A DNA stretch of 64,000 nucleotides from Isoetes taiwanensis (taxonomy: Eukaryota; Streptophyta; Lycopodiopsida; Isoetales; Isoetaceae): positions 5,203,001 to 5,267,000 of the forward strand of contig JAJEKV010000049.1 of NCBI GenBank assembly GCA_021234155.1, read 5' to 3'. Below are positions 34,697 through 46,129 of the stretch, one piece after another. The translations under genes were made by a program, and so were the position numbers. Each line of letters begins with the position of its first letter. The first letter of the stretch is position 1. The notes below the pieces were generated by a model. That model did no database searches. It had not been told where the DNA came from and saw nothing but the letters and a program-made list of their open reading frames with translations.

Positions 34697-37600
34697 TCAA
34701 CTTCCTCTTAGCAATGTCTGTACTGGTCTGATAGATGCAGATTTCTTTTCTAGTGTTTCAGCAGAACTCAGTATCTTCTGCAGAACTGAGACACCAAGTA
34801 TTCCCTTGAATTTTTCAAACTTGACTTGTGTCAAAGCTTTTGTAAAAATGTCTGCTGCTTGCTCTTGTGTGCTCACATATTCCACTACTATGTTCTTTTG
34901 AGCCACCATTTCTCTTATAAAATGCATGCTGAGTTCTATGTGCTTTGTTCTTTGGTGAAGAACCGGATTTTTAGTGATAGCAATGCAGCTTTGGCTGTCA
35001 CACAATAATATAGTTGGATCCTTTTGCATGATCCCAAGTGCATTTAATATTCTCCTGGCCCATACAATCTCCTTGGCTGCAAGTGTTGTGGCAGCATATT
35101 CTGCCTCAGCTGTAGACATGGCAATACTTGATTGCTTCTTGGATTTCCATGCAACTGATCCTCCTCCAAGCAAGAGTGAAAATCCAGATGTTGATTTCCT
35201 GCAGTCTAAATCAGATGCCCAGTCTGCATCACAGTATCCCATGAGTGTCATATTATTATTAGAATAACAGATACCCTGTTGTTGAGTTCCGTTAAGGAAT
35301 CTTAACACTCTTTTTGCTGCCATCCAATGCGTCTTCCCTGGATTGTTTGAGTATCTACTTAGCAGGCTTACAGCATAAGCAATGTCGGGCCTTGTGCAGT
35401 TGGATACATAGAGCAAACATCCAATCAATTCCCTGAAAGGAGTGCTTTCCATCTCTTCAGCTTCTTTTATTGTTTTAGGACACATGTCCTCTGAGATCTT
35501 ATGCCCTGGAACTAATGGTGTACTCACTGATTTACAAGATTCCATACCAAATCTTTTCAGCATGGCTTGTATATTTGAAGTTTGTGTAAGAGACAGTTTC
35601 ATATTACCTCGATCTCTGTGTACTTCATAAATCCACTTATTTTCTATAATGTTTTTTTCTTGAGGTTTCTTGACAATTTCATAAGTGTTTGTTCTCTCGA
35701 AGGCATTCATTTCTTCTTTCATGGCTTTCTGCCATTCCCTTGAGTCTACTCCATTTATTGCTTCCTCATAACTGCCAGGCACATTAGGTTCTAGTATTGC
35801 CATAATATTGTCCAATTCAATTTCATTTCTGAGCCTTTTGCTTTTTCCTTCTTCTCCCCTTCCATACAATTCAGGTTCAATGTTTAGATTAGCCTTGAGT
35901 CTTTCTGCTTCAGTTTTCCTTCTTCTTTTCTCAATAGGTTTGTTCTCATGATCTATACCTTCTTCATGGCTGCCTAATTTATTTTCAGAATTCGTACCTT
36001 CCACATGTTCAACTAATTTTTCTGCTGGCTGGTTGTGGGTATCTTCATCATCAGAACTGTCATAATTCAAATCATCCAATTTCTTCGCATCATCACTATT
36101 ATGTGATTTGGTATTCACTTTCTCTGCAGCTTTCTCTCTATTCCTATAAAGTATTCACTCATCAAAGATTACATCTCTGCTTAGAATTAATTTTCCTTTA
36201 ATGGGCTCATACAACAAATACCCTTTTGCTTGCTCATCATAGCCAACTAAATAACCCAAACATGCTCTGTCATCTAATTTCCTTCTGGTCTCTTCTGGCA
36301 CATGAGCATATCCAGCACATCCATAAACCTTGAATGATTCAAAAGAGGGATAGGTGCCATACCACAAGTGATCAGGTAATTCTCCATTGAGACTTCTTGA
36401 TGGCAGTTTGTTTTGGATCTTTACAGCTGTCTTGACAGCCTCCTCCCATAAATAGTTGGGCAGCCCAGCATGTTTTAACATTGCTCTCACTGCATTTAAG
36501 ATGGATCGATTCTTCCTTTCTGCAACTCCGTTTTGCTGAGGAGTATGTGAACAGGTAAGTTGTCTTCTTATTCCATTGTGTAAGCAATATCTGTTAAATC
36601 TGCCAGAAACAAACTCACCACCTCTGTCAGTTCTTAAACACTTGATCTTTTTACCTGTTTGTCTCTCCACTTCAGCTTGATAGATTTTGAACGCTTCAAA
36701 AGCTTGGTCTTTAGATCTTAGTGTGTATACTTTTGTCTTCCTTGTATAATCATCTATAAAGGTTATAAAGTACCTTTTCCCATGAATACTTCTCACATTT
36801 AGTGGACCACACAAGTCACTATGTATGATTCCCAAAATTTCTTTTGCTCTTTTAGCATGTTTTGGGAAAGGTAGTCTGCTATGCTTCCCTAGCAAGCAGC
36901 CATTACACTTAAGGTGATCATCATTAGTTTCTGTTCCAACAATTAGGCCCTTCTTGATCATATAGATAATATTATTTACATGAGAATGCCCAAGCCTTTC
37001 ATGCCACACTTTAACATTTGGTACTGTCACTGCATTTATTGCTTCAGCAATGTCATTATGAAAACCAAAGAGTCTTCCAACACGTTTACCCAAAAACTTT
37101 ATTTCATTATTCATCAAAATGCTACAACGAAGTTTATCAAAATGCACTTCATATCTAAGGTCTACTAACTGAGTTACAGAGATAAGATTCTTGACAATGT
37201 TTGGAACACAAAAAACATTGTCAAGTACAATCCGATTTCCTTCTAAATCATATAGTTCCAAATATCCAGCTTCTTCAACTTTCTCTAGCTTCCCATCACC
37301 CATTTGAACAAAGCTGGCGCTCCTCCTAGTCTTCTCCTTAAGTCTAGAACTAGACTTTATTACGCTTCTCTCAGCTCCACTATCTATGATAAATAACCCA
37401 TCATCATCTTTAGTTTGATTTTCTGAAACTGAAAAAGCTTGACAGATTTTTACCTCAGCATTTTCGTCCACCTCTTCTTCTAATTCTTCTTCAGTTTCTC
37501 TTGCTACATTGACAGCAGAGGCTTTCCCTTTATTTTTATAAGCTCCTCTGCCCCTATAACTGCCTCCCCGTGCATTATAACCTTTTCCTCTTCCAGCAGC

Positions 37601-38500
37601 CCTGCCTTTACCTTTTCCCTGATCCTTAGGAGTGGAGCAGTTTATGGCAATATGTCCAAAACCTTCGCAGTTATAACATCTATTCTCTTTGGTTCTCTTG
37701 GGACAATTTAATTTTATATGACCATATTGATTGCACAAATAGCAAGGTCCAACCTTACCTTTATCCCCACGCCCTCCAGCATACAAGATTTCAGTCTGCT
37801 CATCTTCTTCAATCACTCCTTTTTGTTCCAGCTCAGTTCTTATCATTGTTTCAGCTTGCCTCTTATCCCTAGCTATATTTCTCACAAGTGTGGACAAATG
37901 ATCAAATTTTGAAAAGGCTCGCGAAAGTGACAGTACCTGGTATTCATCTGTAATTGGAACTCCTGTTGCATCCAGATCTGCTACCAGATTATCAAATTTC
38001 TGGAAAAATTCCACAAGATCATCATTTTCATTATATTTGAGTCTTCTAAGTTCTTTCTCCAGTACATCTAGTTGAGAAGAGGTTTTCTTCTCATAGTTTG
38101 CCAGCATAAACTCCCACATCTACTTTGGAGTTTTTCCCCTCAGCTGTAGCAAAATGCTCGAACTCACCTTACTGCTTATCACACTTTTTGCCTCCAACAA
38201 GCGTGATTTTGTAGATGCTTCCAAACTTGAGCTTCTAGTTCTTTCAGAGACACTAGAAGCTCCCTTACCAACTGCTTCTCCAGTTGAACTGCCTCCACTA
38301 GTAGCATCTGCATATGTCTTCCCTTTGCTTGGGCTTGGACTGAAACCTTGAGTTACAGTTTGCTCTTCTCCTGTAACTAAGTCCCACAATCCCTCAATTT
38401 CTAAAACTTCTTGAACCTTTTGTTTCCATACCTGGAATCCTGCACCACCTTTAAACACATCAATGGCACTGAGAAGAGATGCTCAAAGTCTACTGGCCAT
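34697..38500 (-). pseudogene. Copia gag-pol polyprotein with RT core deleted
   Basis: ATG at 38500 starts MASRL and meets TGA at 38483-38485; further stops in the same frame are TAG 38120-38122 and TGA 36155-36157. Order: gag (FKGGAGFQVWKQKV), two zinc knuckles (CYLCNQYGHIKLNC, CYNCEGFGHIAINC), protease (FIIDSGAERSVI), integrase with HHCC (HERLGHSH, CNGCLLGK) and DDE residues (IHSDLCGPL, LRTDRGGEF, QQNGVAERKNRS), then NKWIYEVHR fused directly to DRGNMKLSLTQTSNIQ. About 200 residues of RT, including the YVDD box, are missing there (junction near 35610) without loss of frame. RNase H is intact (GYCDADWASD, STAEAEY, HQRTKHIELSMHFIRE, ADIFTKAL). The element cannot reverse-transcribe by itself. 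Confidence 0.93.
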
Positions 38501-38511
38501 TTAAGATACCT

Positions 38512-38523
38512 GCTCTGATACCA
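38512..38523 (-). other. Copia primer-binding site (initiator-Met tRNA)
   Basis: TGGTATCAGAGC, the standard plant copia primer site, lies two bases inside the 5' LTR. Confidence 0.95.
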
Positions 38524-38525
38524 CT

Positions 38526-39021
38526 TGTTAGAACTTAGAGAAATTTATCAAGACAATTTCACTTACAAGATCCGCATTCCTTTACTAGCACAATAATCAT
38601 TATAGTTTCAATAGTCACTCAATTAATACGAACCATTGGAATTCAATACCACTGTATATCGATCAAAACCCCTTAAGCATTAGTTTACTTCTTCTTTCAT
38701 TGTGTATTGCCGGATCGATCTCGTCGATCAACCCTAGCAGATTTACTCACCTTAATACGAACAGATCCGTCGGTTGTGGTGCCGACCTGGCTGAGTCCGG
38801 CGGTTAAGCCATAACCGAGATTTCAAATAGGACTTGGCTCCAGTTTATTCGTCCAGCATATTTCACCCTAACTTAGAAATATTTAGGGTCTTAATACAAT
38901 GCTTGTCTTAACCATTAGGGAACCATTGAATCATAACGAACCATTGAAGGATCAACCAATTGAGGTAATAACCGAACTAATATCACAGTCATTATCTCAC
39001 AATGATCTGACACTTTCAACA
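38526..39021 (-). repeat. Copia 5' LTR
   Basis: It starts the element on the minus strand; the primer-binding site follows directly. Confidence 0.97.
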
Positions 39022-39209
39022 ATTCAATAGACTTCCAACAGATGGCAGCTATTCAAGAGTAGCATATGCATCTCCAGAATAGCACGGATCACTGTTTTGG
39101 ATCTTCAAAAGCGTAGAAATACCAATGTAGGAACGAAATTGATGAAGTTTTTTTTTTGACAAATTTTAATTGGTTGGGGTTCTTTTTTTCATGTTGGCTT
39201 ATAGGGCTT

Positions 39210-39211
<2 letters not shown>

Positions 39212-39264
<53 letters not shown>
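39212..39264 (+). repeat. (CT)n microsatellite
   Basis: About 26 CT dinucleotides without interruption. Frames across it are artefacts. Confidence 0.97.
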
Positions 39265-39267
<3 letters not shown>

Positions 39268-39432
39268 GAAAGGACGATCTATTATCAAGGAAGATCAAGA
39301 TGCATACGCGGGACCTGTGACATGGAACTCAAAACCAAGAGGACGAAACAGTCCACTAGGCAAAACCACCCATACATAGTATATAATCATACTCTTTGTG
39401 TCATCTTGAGGCGTTTAATGACCTCATCACAA

Positions 39433-40750
39433 TCAACAATGATCTGCGACATCGAGATGATCATCAACAGACATCAAATTATCATGCCACTGAATAGTAC
39501 GAGGTAGGATAGGCTCATGAGATGATATAACAGACTTCTTCCTCGCTGCCTTCTTCCAATTGACCTGCTGCCAAGAACCTTTAGCGCACTGAAGATTAGG
39601 ACCATCAGCCATAACAATCTCAGAATCATGAGAAGCAGAAGCAGCAACGTGGAGAGTAGTAGGAACTATAGCTGCAACTGATGGTGCTAAGGACGACACC
39701 ATCGGAACTGTATGTAGAGCATCTTCCATAGCCGAGGAATGCAAAGCAACCGGCAAAGGTTGATATAGATGAAGAAATAACAATGGGAGCTTGAACCAGA
39801 GAAGAATGTTGAACAGATGCCTGAAATGCATGATTACCTCGACGAAGGGTAAGAGCATATTAGGGCCTACATGTTTTGAAAACTACCTGGAAAATACTCT
39901 GGGTAGTCAAAGATGATGATATATTTGAGTTCTTAACATCTTCTTGACATCACAAAGTACCTTACAACATGTATGTACTACTACTCTTGAACATAACACA
40001 ATTTCTTTTAGTCGATCTTGTAGTCTAGGTACTTTAAAATACAATTATGTACTTGCACAGAAGTACACAGAAAAGTACCTTTTTGGTAATTTTTTATGTA
40101 GGCCCTAACATGCTTTCACCCGCTAGCAAAAGCCTCCTTATCAGGAAACAAATGGGCTAATTTTGGACCATTTTAAAGCTTAAGATACAACTTCTTATAC
40201 CAAGGCCCACTCTTCACAAATATACAGTCTGGTAAAGGCGAGTCCACTAGTATAGAAACACAAATCCTTGGTAATATTGATACATTATATATTCCCCACC
40301 AAGTGGATCAATCCCTCTTGATACCAAAGAATCCACTGCATCACTACTTTCAAACATAATGAGAACAAAGTTTTTTGCCAATAACTTGATGGACTGAAAC
40401 AAAGGAAGTTGAAGGCGTCTCAAAAGCCGAGATAACCAAACACGAAACCGTGAAAAATCTAAATAGCCACCAGTAAAATACTCCAGAACTGCATAGGAAG
40501 ATAAGTTCTCAGCACACTTAATATGAGCTTGATGATCCACTTCAACCACAGGAATACCAGAAGCTTGAACTACATTCTGACAGTTAGACTGATAAAATAT
40601 ATCATCTGGAGACAATTGTTGTTGAAGTTGAATCTGTCGGGCTTTCAATGTGTCCAAGATTGCCGACAACTCATCCTTACTCCCTTCAGACAACACTTGT
40701 AAAGCAGCTGCAACACTTGCAACACTTGCCGGGCTTTTTGTGTCATCCAA
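39433..40750 (-). pseudogene. LINE ORF1 (gag-like, DUF4283-type) fragment
   Basis: Minus-strand frame from 40750 (MDDTKSPASVASVAAALQVL) contains a short helical region, then RFRVWLSRLLRRLQ, KLLAKNFVLIMFES and LVSRGIDPLGGEYIMYQYY, which resembles the DUF4283 domain of plant LINE ORF1 proteins; the domain is thought to bind RNA. After a frameshift near 40247 it goes on to VFSPLPDSPLFVKSG. The frame is then split by a MITE (39859-40108) and resumes with ALTLRRGNHAFQASVQ and a tail up to DGPNLQCAKGSWQQVNWKK. No ORF2 follows on the left. The plus-strand microsatellite borders its end. Confidence 0.6.
39859..40108. mobile_element. MITE, about 250 bp, inserted in the LINE ORF1
   Basis: Perfect 13-bp terminal inverted repeats, TTAGGGCCTACAT at 39860-39872 and ATGTAGGCCCTAA at 40096-40108. 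CAT flanks both sides (39856-39858, 40109-40111), a possible 3-bp target duplication. The interior is AT-rich with no ORF. Removing it restores the reading frame across the LINE ORF1, which supports the borders. Confidence 0.75.
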
Positions 40751-41001
40751 TTACAAAAAATGTGGAAAAGAAACTTCAATACAAGGAGTTGCAAAAAAAT
40801 TCTATGTTTTAAGTTCTTTCAATCAAATAATTTGAGTGATAGAAATCTTCATTACAAGGAATCTTTTAAATATATTTGGTATCCATAGCAAAGTGTCTAA
40901 GCCATTACCAGAGTAATGAGTAAAAAATAAAGCATAACTTACATATTAATATATTACTATATGATAAGATTCAATAATATTGTAAGCTTGAATGAATTAA
41001 G
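40751..41001. other. Short spacer, nothing recognised
   Basis: No feature is supported in this short stretch. Confidence 0.4.
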
Positions 41002-41124
41002 TTACTTTGCAAGAACTATGTCTAGGAATACATATAGAATATAATGTTTTTTTATTGCACTAGCCATGAAATCTGGGTATGTGCATGCTAGATGTTTGCA
41101 AATGCCTACCCTCCATATCTTAGT

Positions 41125-41800
41125 AGGATATTGAATATAGTAATTAATATTCAGCTGAGATGTAATTACGTTCTTGGACACCAGATGACGCTCTAACTGC
41201 AAAGCTTGTGCAAGCCTGGCTTTAGCCTCCTTTTCCAATCCGCTTCATTAATTAATATTTTTCAAAGCGCTGCATAGTTCCAATGCTTCTGCTTGAGGTG
41301 GATGTGTTCCTGCAAATTTCTGATTAGTATGAGTAGAAGCCAGGTTACTTGTAGTGATCCCTCTAATATTGTAATTTCTTTTCTCTAAGATCTGCAATTC
41401 TTCCTTCTTAAGGTTGAGTTCTGTAGAGACTGGCCAATCCACAGGTCTAGCAGTGAGTATATAGTATGCATGCATTAGGATACCAAGTGTGTTGTTCATC
41501 GTCAGAACAAAAACATAATACTTGAGTGATCTCAAACCTGGTCACACATTTTTTACTATATCTAGGAAATCCTGAACTCCCGTTCATCTGAAATTTATTG
41601 CGTTAAAAAGCTCTCTCAGAGTTCTTTCTGCAGATATGTGATTTTCATATGTTTGAATAATAGTTCCATAATAAATGCCATATTTCCATGCTGCAAATAA
41701 GGCACTCCAAAATCCTGAAGCACTTGTGGTGGGAACCACATGTTTTGTATCATATTTGGAGAATCAAAACTTTGTCTCATCTGAAATTTGTTGCATTGGA
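41125..41800 (-). pseudogene. Unrecognised protein-coding fragment with two TGA stops
   Basis: One minus-strand frame runs from about 41798 to TAA 41248, roughly 180 codons, interrupted only by two TGA codons. It reads KHVVPTTSASGFWSALFAAW, YGIYYGTIIQTYENHI, TLRELFNAINFR, then TGVQDFLDIVKNV and later WPVSTELNLKKEELQILEK and HPPQAEALELCSALKN. A further coding-like piece, EKEAKARLAQALQLERHLVS, follows at 41125-41240 in another frame. Codon pattern and aromatic content look like a real protein, but I do not recognise the family. Both TGA codons could come from decay of CGA. Confidence 0.45.
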
Positions 41801-41814
41801 AAGGCTGAGGGCAT

Positions 41815-42715
41815 GACTAACGCGGTCTAGAAGGCAATCTAGGCTGCCACGTAGGAGAGCCAACACCTACAGACCATCCAGGGCAAGATCAACAGTATGA
41901 AGGAAGTCCCTTCGACTAAGGAAAGGGAGGTGGATTTCAAATTTCAGGAATTAGAATATAAGGCTGCTACGCAGGATAGAGAGGTACGAGGGTTGCGAGC
42001 TGCAGTTACTTAACATGGCAAAGGCCTCCATGCAAAAGCTCATGAATAGCTGCGACAATGTACGCGCGATTTGGCTAGGTAAGACATGCTCCAAAAAGAG
42101 CTTGGATTACAGGGGGTAAGGGTCAGCAACATGTAACAGCGTGGAGCTCCCGATTTCAGGAAGGAGAGGCCACTCCACAGGCATGGCAGTCCCGCATGTC
42201 CAAAAGCCTGTATGATGCTAGCACGGACTGCCATCTGTTGCACTGCCAGGCCAATCCATGCCACCACAACCCCATCGTATGATATAGCCCACACTCCGCA
42301 GACAGGACATGGCGCCTGTCGAGCTGGTCAATGATAAAGAGCTCCAGGAGCTAAGACGTAGAAGCTATAATGTGGTGGTGCATGGACTAACAGAGGAAGC
42401 AGAGGAGAACCTCATTAATCGGCTCCAGCTGCTGGTCCTTGCATGTATGATGTTCCATACGCCAGTGCATATTATAAAGGTGAGCCAACATGCCGTTCAG
42501 CACCCTGACTGCTCCCGTGTTGTCACATTCGCGATCGCGGATGCATAAGGCAAGCAGCCATATTGTGCCAGGATAAGCAGCTGAAGGGGACAACCCTGTA
42601 TATTGACCGAGATCTGACTCCAGCACAACAGGAAGACTATGCCAAAGTAAGGAGCATCTGCCAACAAGAGGGAGTTGTAGGCTTGGTCAGAGGCAAGATG
42701 CAGATCTTTTGACTG
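41815..42715 (+). pseudogene. LINE ORF1 fragment (coiled coil and RNA-binding part)
   Basis: The first part (41820-42010) encodes charged helical sequence in broken frames, like an ORF1 coiled coil. From 42309, VNDKELQELRRRSYNVVVHG then LTEEAEENLINRLQLLV matches the start of the ORF1 RNA-recognition-like domain. After a frameshift at about 42545, LKGTTLYIDRDLTPAQQEDY and VVGLVRGKMQIF-stop complete it. ORF1 proteins coat LINE RNA. It is on the plus strand with no ORF2 behind it, so it is a fragment. Confidence 0.65.
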
Positions 42716-43749
42716 CCAAAAGCTGTGCGAATGCTGCGAACCCTCGGGGCTCTTCTGCTCTTTCTGATCCGTAATAGGTCAGACTCTTCTCTTTCTATTT
42801 CTGTCTGGCTGAGACACGACCGTCTCTCTAGCTCGATTCGTCCATGCCCGACCTGCTAGGAGGAGCAGTGGCAACCCGGCCCTTGCAACAATGCATACTT
42901 CAGACTCTTGCAGCAGGTAGCAAGGCATGTGAGCATGTGAAGATGACGACGACAATGACAATGACAATGATGCCGGACATTGTAAGGACGAAGAAAGTGA
43001 TGTTGAAGAAGGTAGTGGTGATACTGATGATGTGCTTATTGCTGCAGCTGTAATTGATTAGTTAGTATTACTACTTTTAATAGTATTTCCATGAAATTAC
43101 TGTTTGAAAACTATAAAAATACTTTTTGTTGATGTTTTATATCATAATATGCTACTTTATTATATTATGAATATGCTTTTTTATTTCACTATGAATATGT
43201 TTTAAAGTTGTCATGTCGTATCACATTTGCTATAATAGTAGAATTGCTCTTTATGATGAATGATAAATATTTGTCATAAAACACAAATTATCTGATGTTT
43301 TTTCAAATATTTATAACAGAATGTAACCATTATTATACATCACCCTTTGACATTTTACACTTGAAAACTAGTTCAACAGATTAATTAGCCCATGGGAACG
43401 CCAAATCTGATTTTAAAATTTATTTTTTCCAAAGTTGGATGTTCCCGTTTCGAAGAGTTCCCGTTCCGGTTTTTGGGGTGCCGTTCCGGTTCCGAGTAAC
43501 CATGACACTAGACCCTGCACCTGTGGTTGGCATTTTGAAGATATAGCACGTACCATTTTTTTCATCAAGATAGGAAAATTAGAGCCATGGAAGAATTGAT
43601 ACTTATAGTTTGATAATAAACTATTCTATTCCATTCCATTTACAATATCGTTCCAGCCTCATTATTTTTTATGACAAAATAAACAATATAAAAAGGTATA
43701 GTAGAAAATAACTATAAGCAAATACCTATCCACTTGCACAAAGCCTCCA
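42716..43749. other. Non-coding, short acidic microsatellite
   Basis: Contains (GAC/AAT)-type short repeats at about 42941-42975 and AT-rich sequence. No gene is seen. Confidence 0.45.
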
Positions 43750-44480
43750 GTTGTTTAAGTAGGCTACTAACTCTATCTTGGTTTCACATATGCATTTCAA
43801 TTATTTCTTCAGGCGAGATGAGGTTATTGATTGTAATATGTGCAACAACCTCTCGCTCTATCTCCTTCAATCCTTTATCATAGATGCGCTTGACTTGTTT
43901 GGCATCAAAACAATGCATCCCGACTAGGTGGTGCCCTTATAGGGTGTTCATGTTTTTTCCACATGCAGGACCAATCTCATTTAGTGGACATTATCAGGCA
44001 ACACATAATATATATCTGACAATTGCTCAAAGCAGTATCTGAAGGTTTTTCTTCACAATATTCACATGCCAGCATGCCATTCATTCTATTCAAAGATCTA
44101 ATATTCGACACCTTTTTTAAGAGTCCCTCTCCATTGGAATTCATTAAAGTGACCTTTAGATGATAGATAGTCACGAATAGGATTTATACATTTCAAATGC
44201 CCACAACATTTGGAATACTTAACGACACCATCCAAGGAGTGACTTGTTTTCTCGGGCTTGCTTTAAATGTGTGGATCAGCCTTATGTTCAGGAGGCATCT
44301 CATAGGCAACAATCTGATTGTAATATGATGGAAGGCACTCAACTACAGTTGGTATGCTAAATGACTCATAGATCCTTGTCAATTTGCTTGATTCAGCAAA
44401 CCAAAGAATGGTTTGAATGTTGATATAGATTTCTTGCACATAAAACCAGATTCCTTTGCGGGGCTACGACGTCATTAGTT
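43750..44480 (-). pseudogene. Transposase-like fragment, Cys-rich
   Basis: Read on the minus strand with several stops, KYSKCCGHLKCINP, YLSSKGHFNEFQWRG and MNGMLACEYCEEK follow in order. A C-G-x-x-x-C...C motif followed by a YL-x-x-x-G-x-x-N-x-x-x-W pattern is common at the zinc-binding front of some plant transposase-derived proteins. The assignment to a superfamily is not possible by eye. Confidence 0.3.
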
Positions 44481-44677
44481 GTCATAATGGTATGATTTGG
44501 CAGTTCAATTTATTATGGGCTCATTGCAGTTGAATAAATAACCATCATTCAATTAAATTGGGATTATGTCTATTCCAACATTGCGCCGTATAAGCCTTTT
44601 ATTGACCTTTATATTGAATTAACCACACTTTTGCACTGAGTTCATTTTCCGCCTAGGAATATGCATTTTGTATTGAA

Positions 44678-44825
44678 ATTGAAATGCATTCAAATATTCG
44701 ATGCAAATCACCCATATTATGACAGAATGTTGGCAATATAAAAAGTAGGAAATTGAAATGCATTCAAATATTCGATGCAAATCACCCATATTATGACAGA
44801 ATGTTGGCAATATAAAAAGTAGGAA
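44678..44825. repeat. 74-bp tandem duplication, two identical copies
   Basis: Copies at 44678-44751 and 44752-44825, starting ATTGAAATGCATTC; I see no differences, so it is recent. Confidence 0.95.
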
Positions 44826-44942
44826 ATTGCTTATTATTTCGTACCATCACGGACGACTACGAAATCTATAGATTGAAATTTTAGTGCTTTATCAATAAAT
44901 AACGGCAAGAAAGTTGCTACAAAACAGAAATTTTCGTGGTTC

Positions 44943-44963
44943 AAATCGCGCGTGGCGCGATTT
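44943..44963. repeat. Perfect 9-bp hairpin
   Basis: AAATCGCGC pairs with GCGCGATTT across a GTG loop. GC-rich hairpin in AT-rich context; no Helitron-type CTRR end follows at the right distance. Confidence 0.7.
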
Positions 44964-45007
44964 TGTTGCATAAATATAGCATGATCAAACAACATAAACT
45001 TCAAAAA

Positions 45008-45184
45008 CTATTCCGATTCATCGTCGACAGGCGCCCTTGAGATCCTCTCGATCATGAACAAACCATGCTCTGGATTCCATAGAAGATGGATTACAACATC
45101 AAAGGGATCAGGATAGAAGCGGACGGGATTCATAGCAACGACAGTCAGCCAGTCCTCGCTGGCAGCACCTGCAGAGGACCTCAT
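45008..45184 (-). CDS. Small intact ORF, 58 residues, unknown
   Basis: ATG at 45184 to TAG at 45008 reads MRSSAGAASEDWLTVVAMNP and later HLLWNPEHGLFMIERI, ending in an acidic DDESE tail. Its G+C content and codon pattern differ from the AT-rich surroundings. It could be an exon or captured fragment; product unknown. Confidence 0.3.
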   Translation of the reverse strand: MRSSAGAASEDWLTVVAMNPVRFYPDPFDVVIHLLWNPEHGLFMIERISRAPVDDESE

Positions 45185-45528
45185 GGTTCATCTTGCAAGT
45201 AATAGAATGTGCCATAATAAGAAGAAGCAGGCGGAGGCCAAAGCCGATGGATTGGCTATTTCATGCATATCTATTTATACACACCTAAATTATTGACAGT
45301 ATATACATACAAATTATTGGACGTATAGCAAACCATACACATAATATAATAATACAATACGTACACAGAACCAATAATGCTGCTACAAGAACACAATATA
45401 TATTCAAAAGCTTTGGTGTAAAGTATATTTCATATTCAAAACATTTATGGAAAGTGTATTTCCGGTATACATATACAAGAATTTAGCGCGCTAGCAAAGC
45501 CAGCGCTTATTGGCCTGGCGGAATATTC

Positions 45529-45556
45529 TTTTTTTTTTTTTTTTTTTTTTTTTTTT
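45529..45556. repeat. Poly-T run
   Basis: Long uninterrupted T tract; on the minus strand it could be the poly(A) end of a retrocopy, but no source sequence is visible beside it. Confidence 0.7.
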
Positions 45557-46129
45557 GGGGTTGTGGTCCCATGGTGTAGGAAGAGCATCAATGGTATAAG
45601 TCATGGGTGCTCCGCCGACATCATGGGCGTGGAATGGAATGTTTTTTTTTTTCTATCATATCGTATTAATTCATCCACTCACCCATGAAGACTCCTTAAG
45701 TTTATGAAATTCTTGTAGTGATGACAGCATAGCCAGGGCACCAAACTTATATATTGTTGAAAATGGGTCACCAATGGATGGGCAGATGTTTGTGCTAGAG
45801 AGGTATTTAACAACGTATAAAAGTTCCACATGCGTTCAGTACTGAGGAAGGTGGGATCTTATTGTGTCTCAAAAAAAAAAAAGAAAATGAATAGTTTTAA
45901 GAGATGTTAAATTGTAAGCGCAAAGGTAGGATTGCGTTGTGTCTCAAAGGAAAGTAAATGGAAAATTATTTCACAGACCATTGATGTGAGTTTGCATATA
46001 TCCTAAACATAAGTTTCACAAGGCCCCCAAAAATGAACTTGTATAAAAAATTAGCATGAATACCAGTATATATGTGATTTTTTTATACGACAATACAAAA
46101 TGTAAAGAAAAATCATTTGTTCTTCCTAG

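Larger units (their letters stand above)
34004..39021 (-). mobile_element. Ty1/copia LTR retrotransposon, complete insertion
   Basis: Identical-length 496-bp LTRs (34004-34499, 38526-39021) begin TGTTAG and end AACA, and differ at five positions. A 5-bp target duplication ATTCA flanks the element (33999-34003 and 39022-39026). On the minus strand the primer-binding site TGGTATCAGAGC lies just inside the 5' LTR (38512-38523), complementary to initiator-Met tRNA. A polypurine tract GAAGAGGGAA lies before the 3' LTR (34500-34509). The gag-pol frame is continuous apart from three stops and lacks the RT core. About 99 percent LTR identity marks a recent insertion. Confidence 0.97.

Noticed and set aside
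36980..37168. Plus-strand ORFs over the copia element
   Set aside because: Shadows of the minus-strand gag-pol frame.
39170..39507. ORFs across the CT microsatellite
   Set aside because: Simple-sequence artefact (Ser-Leu or Arg-Glu runs).
45475..45515. GC-rich imperfect hairpin GCGCTAGC/GCCAGCGC as a second Helitron end
   Set aside because: No CTRR at the right distance on either strand, and no matching 5' end.
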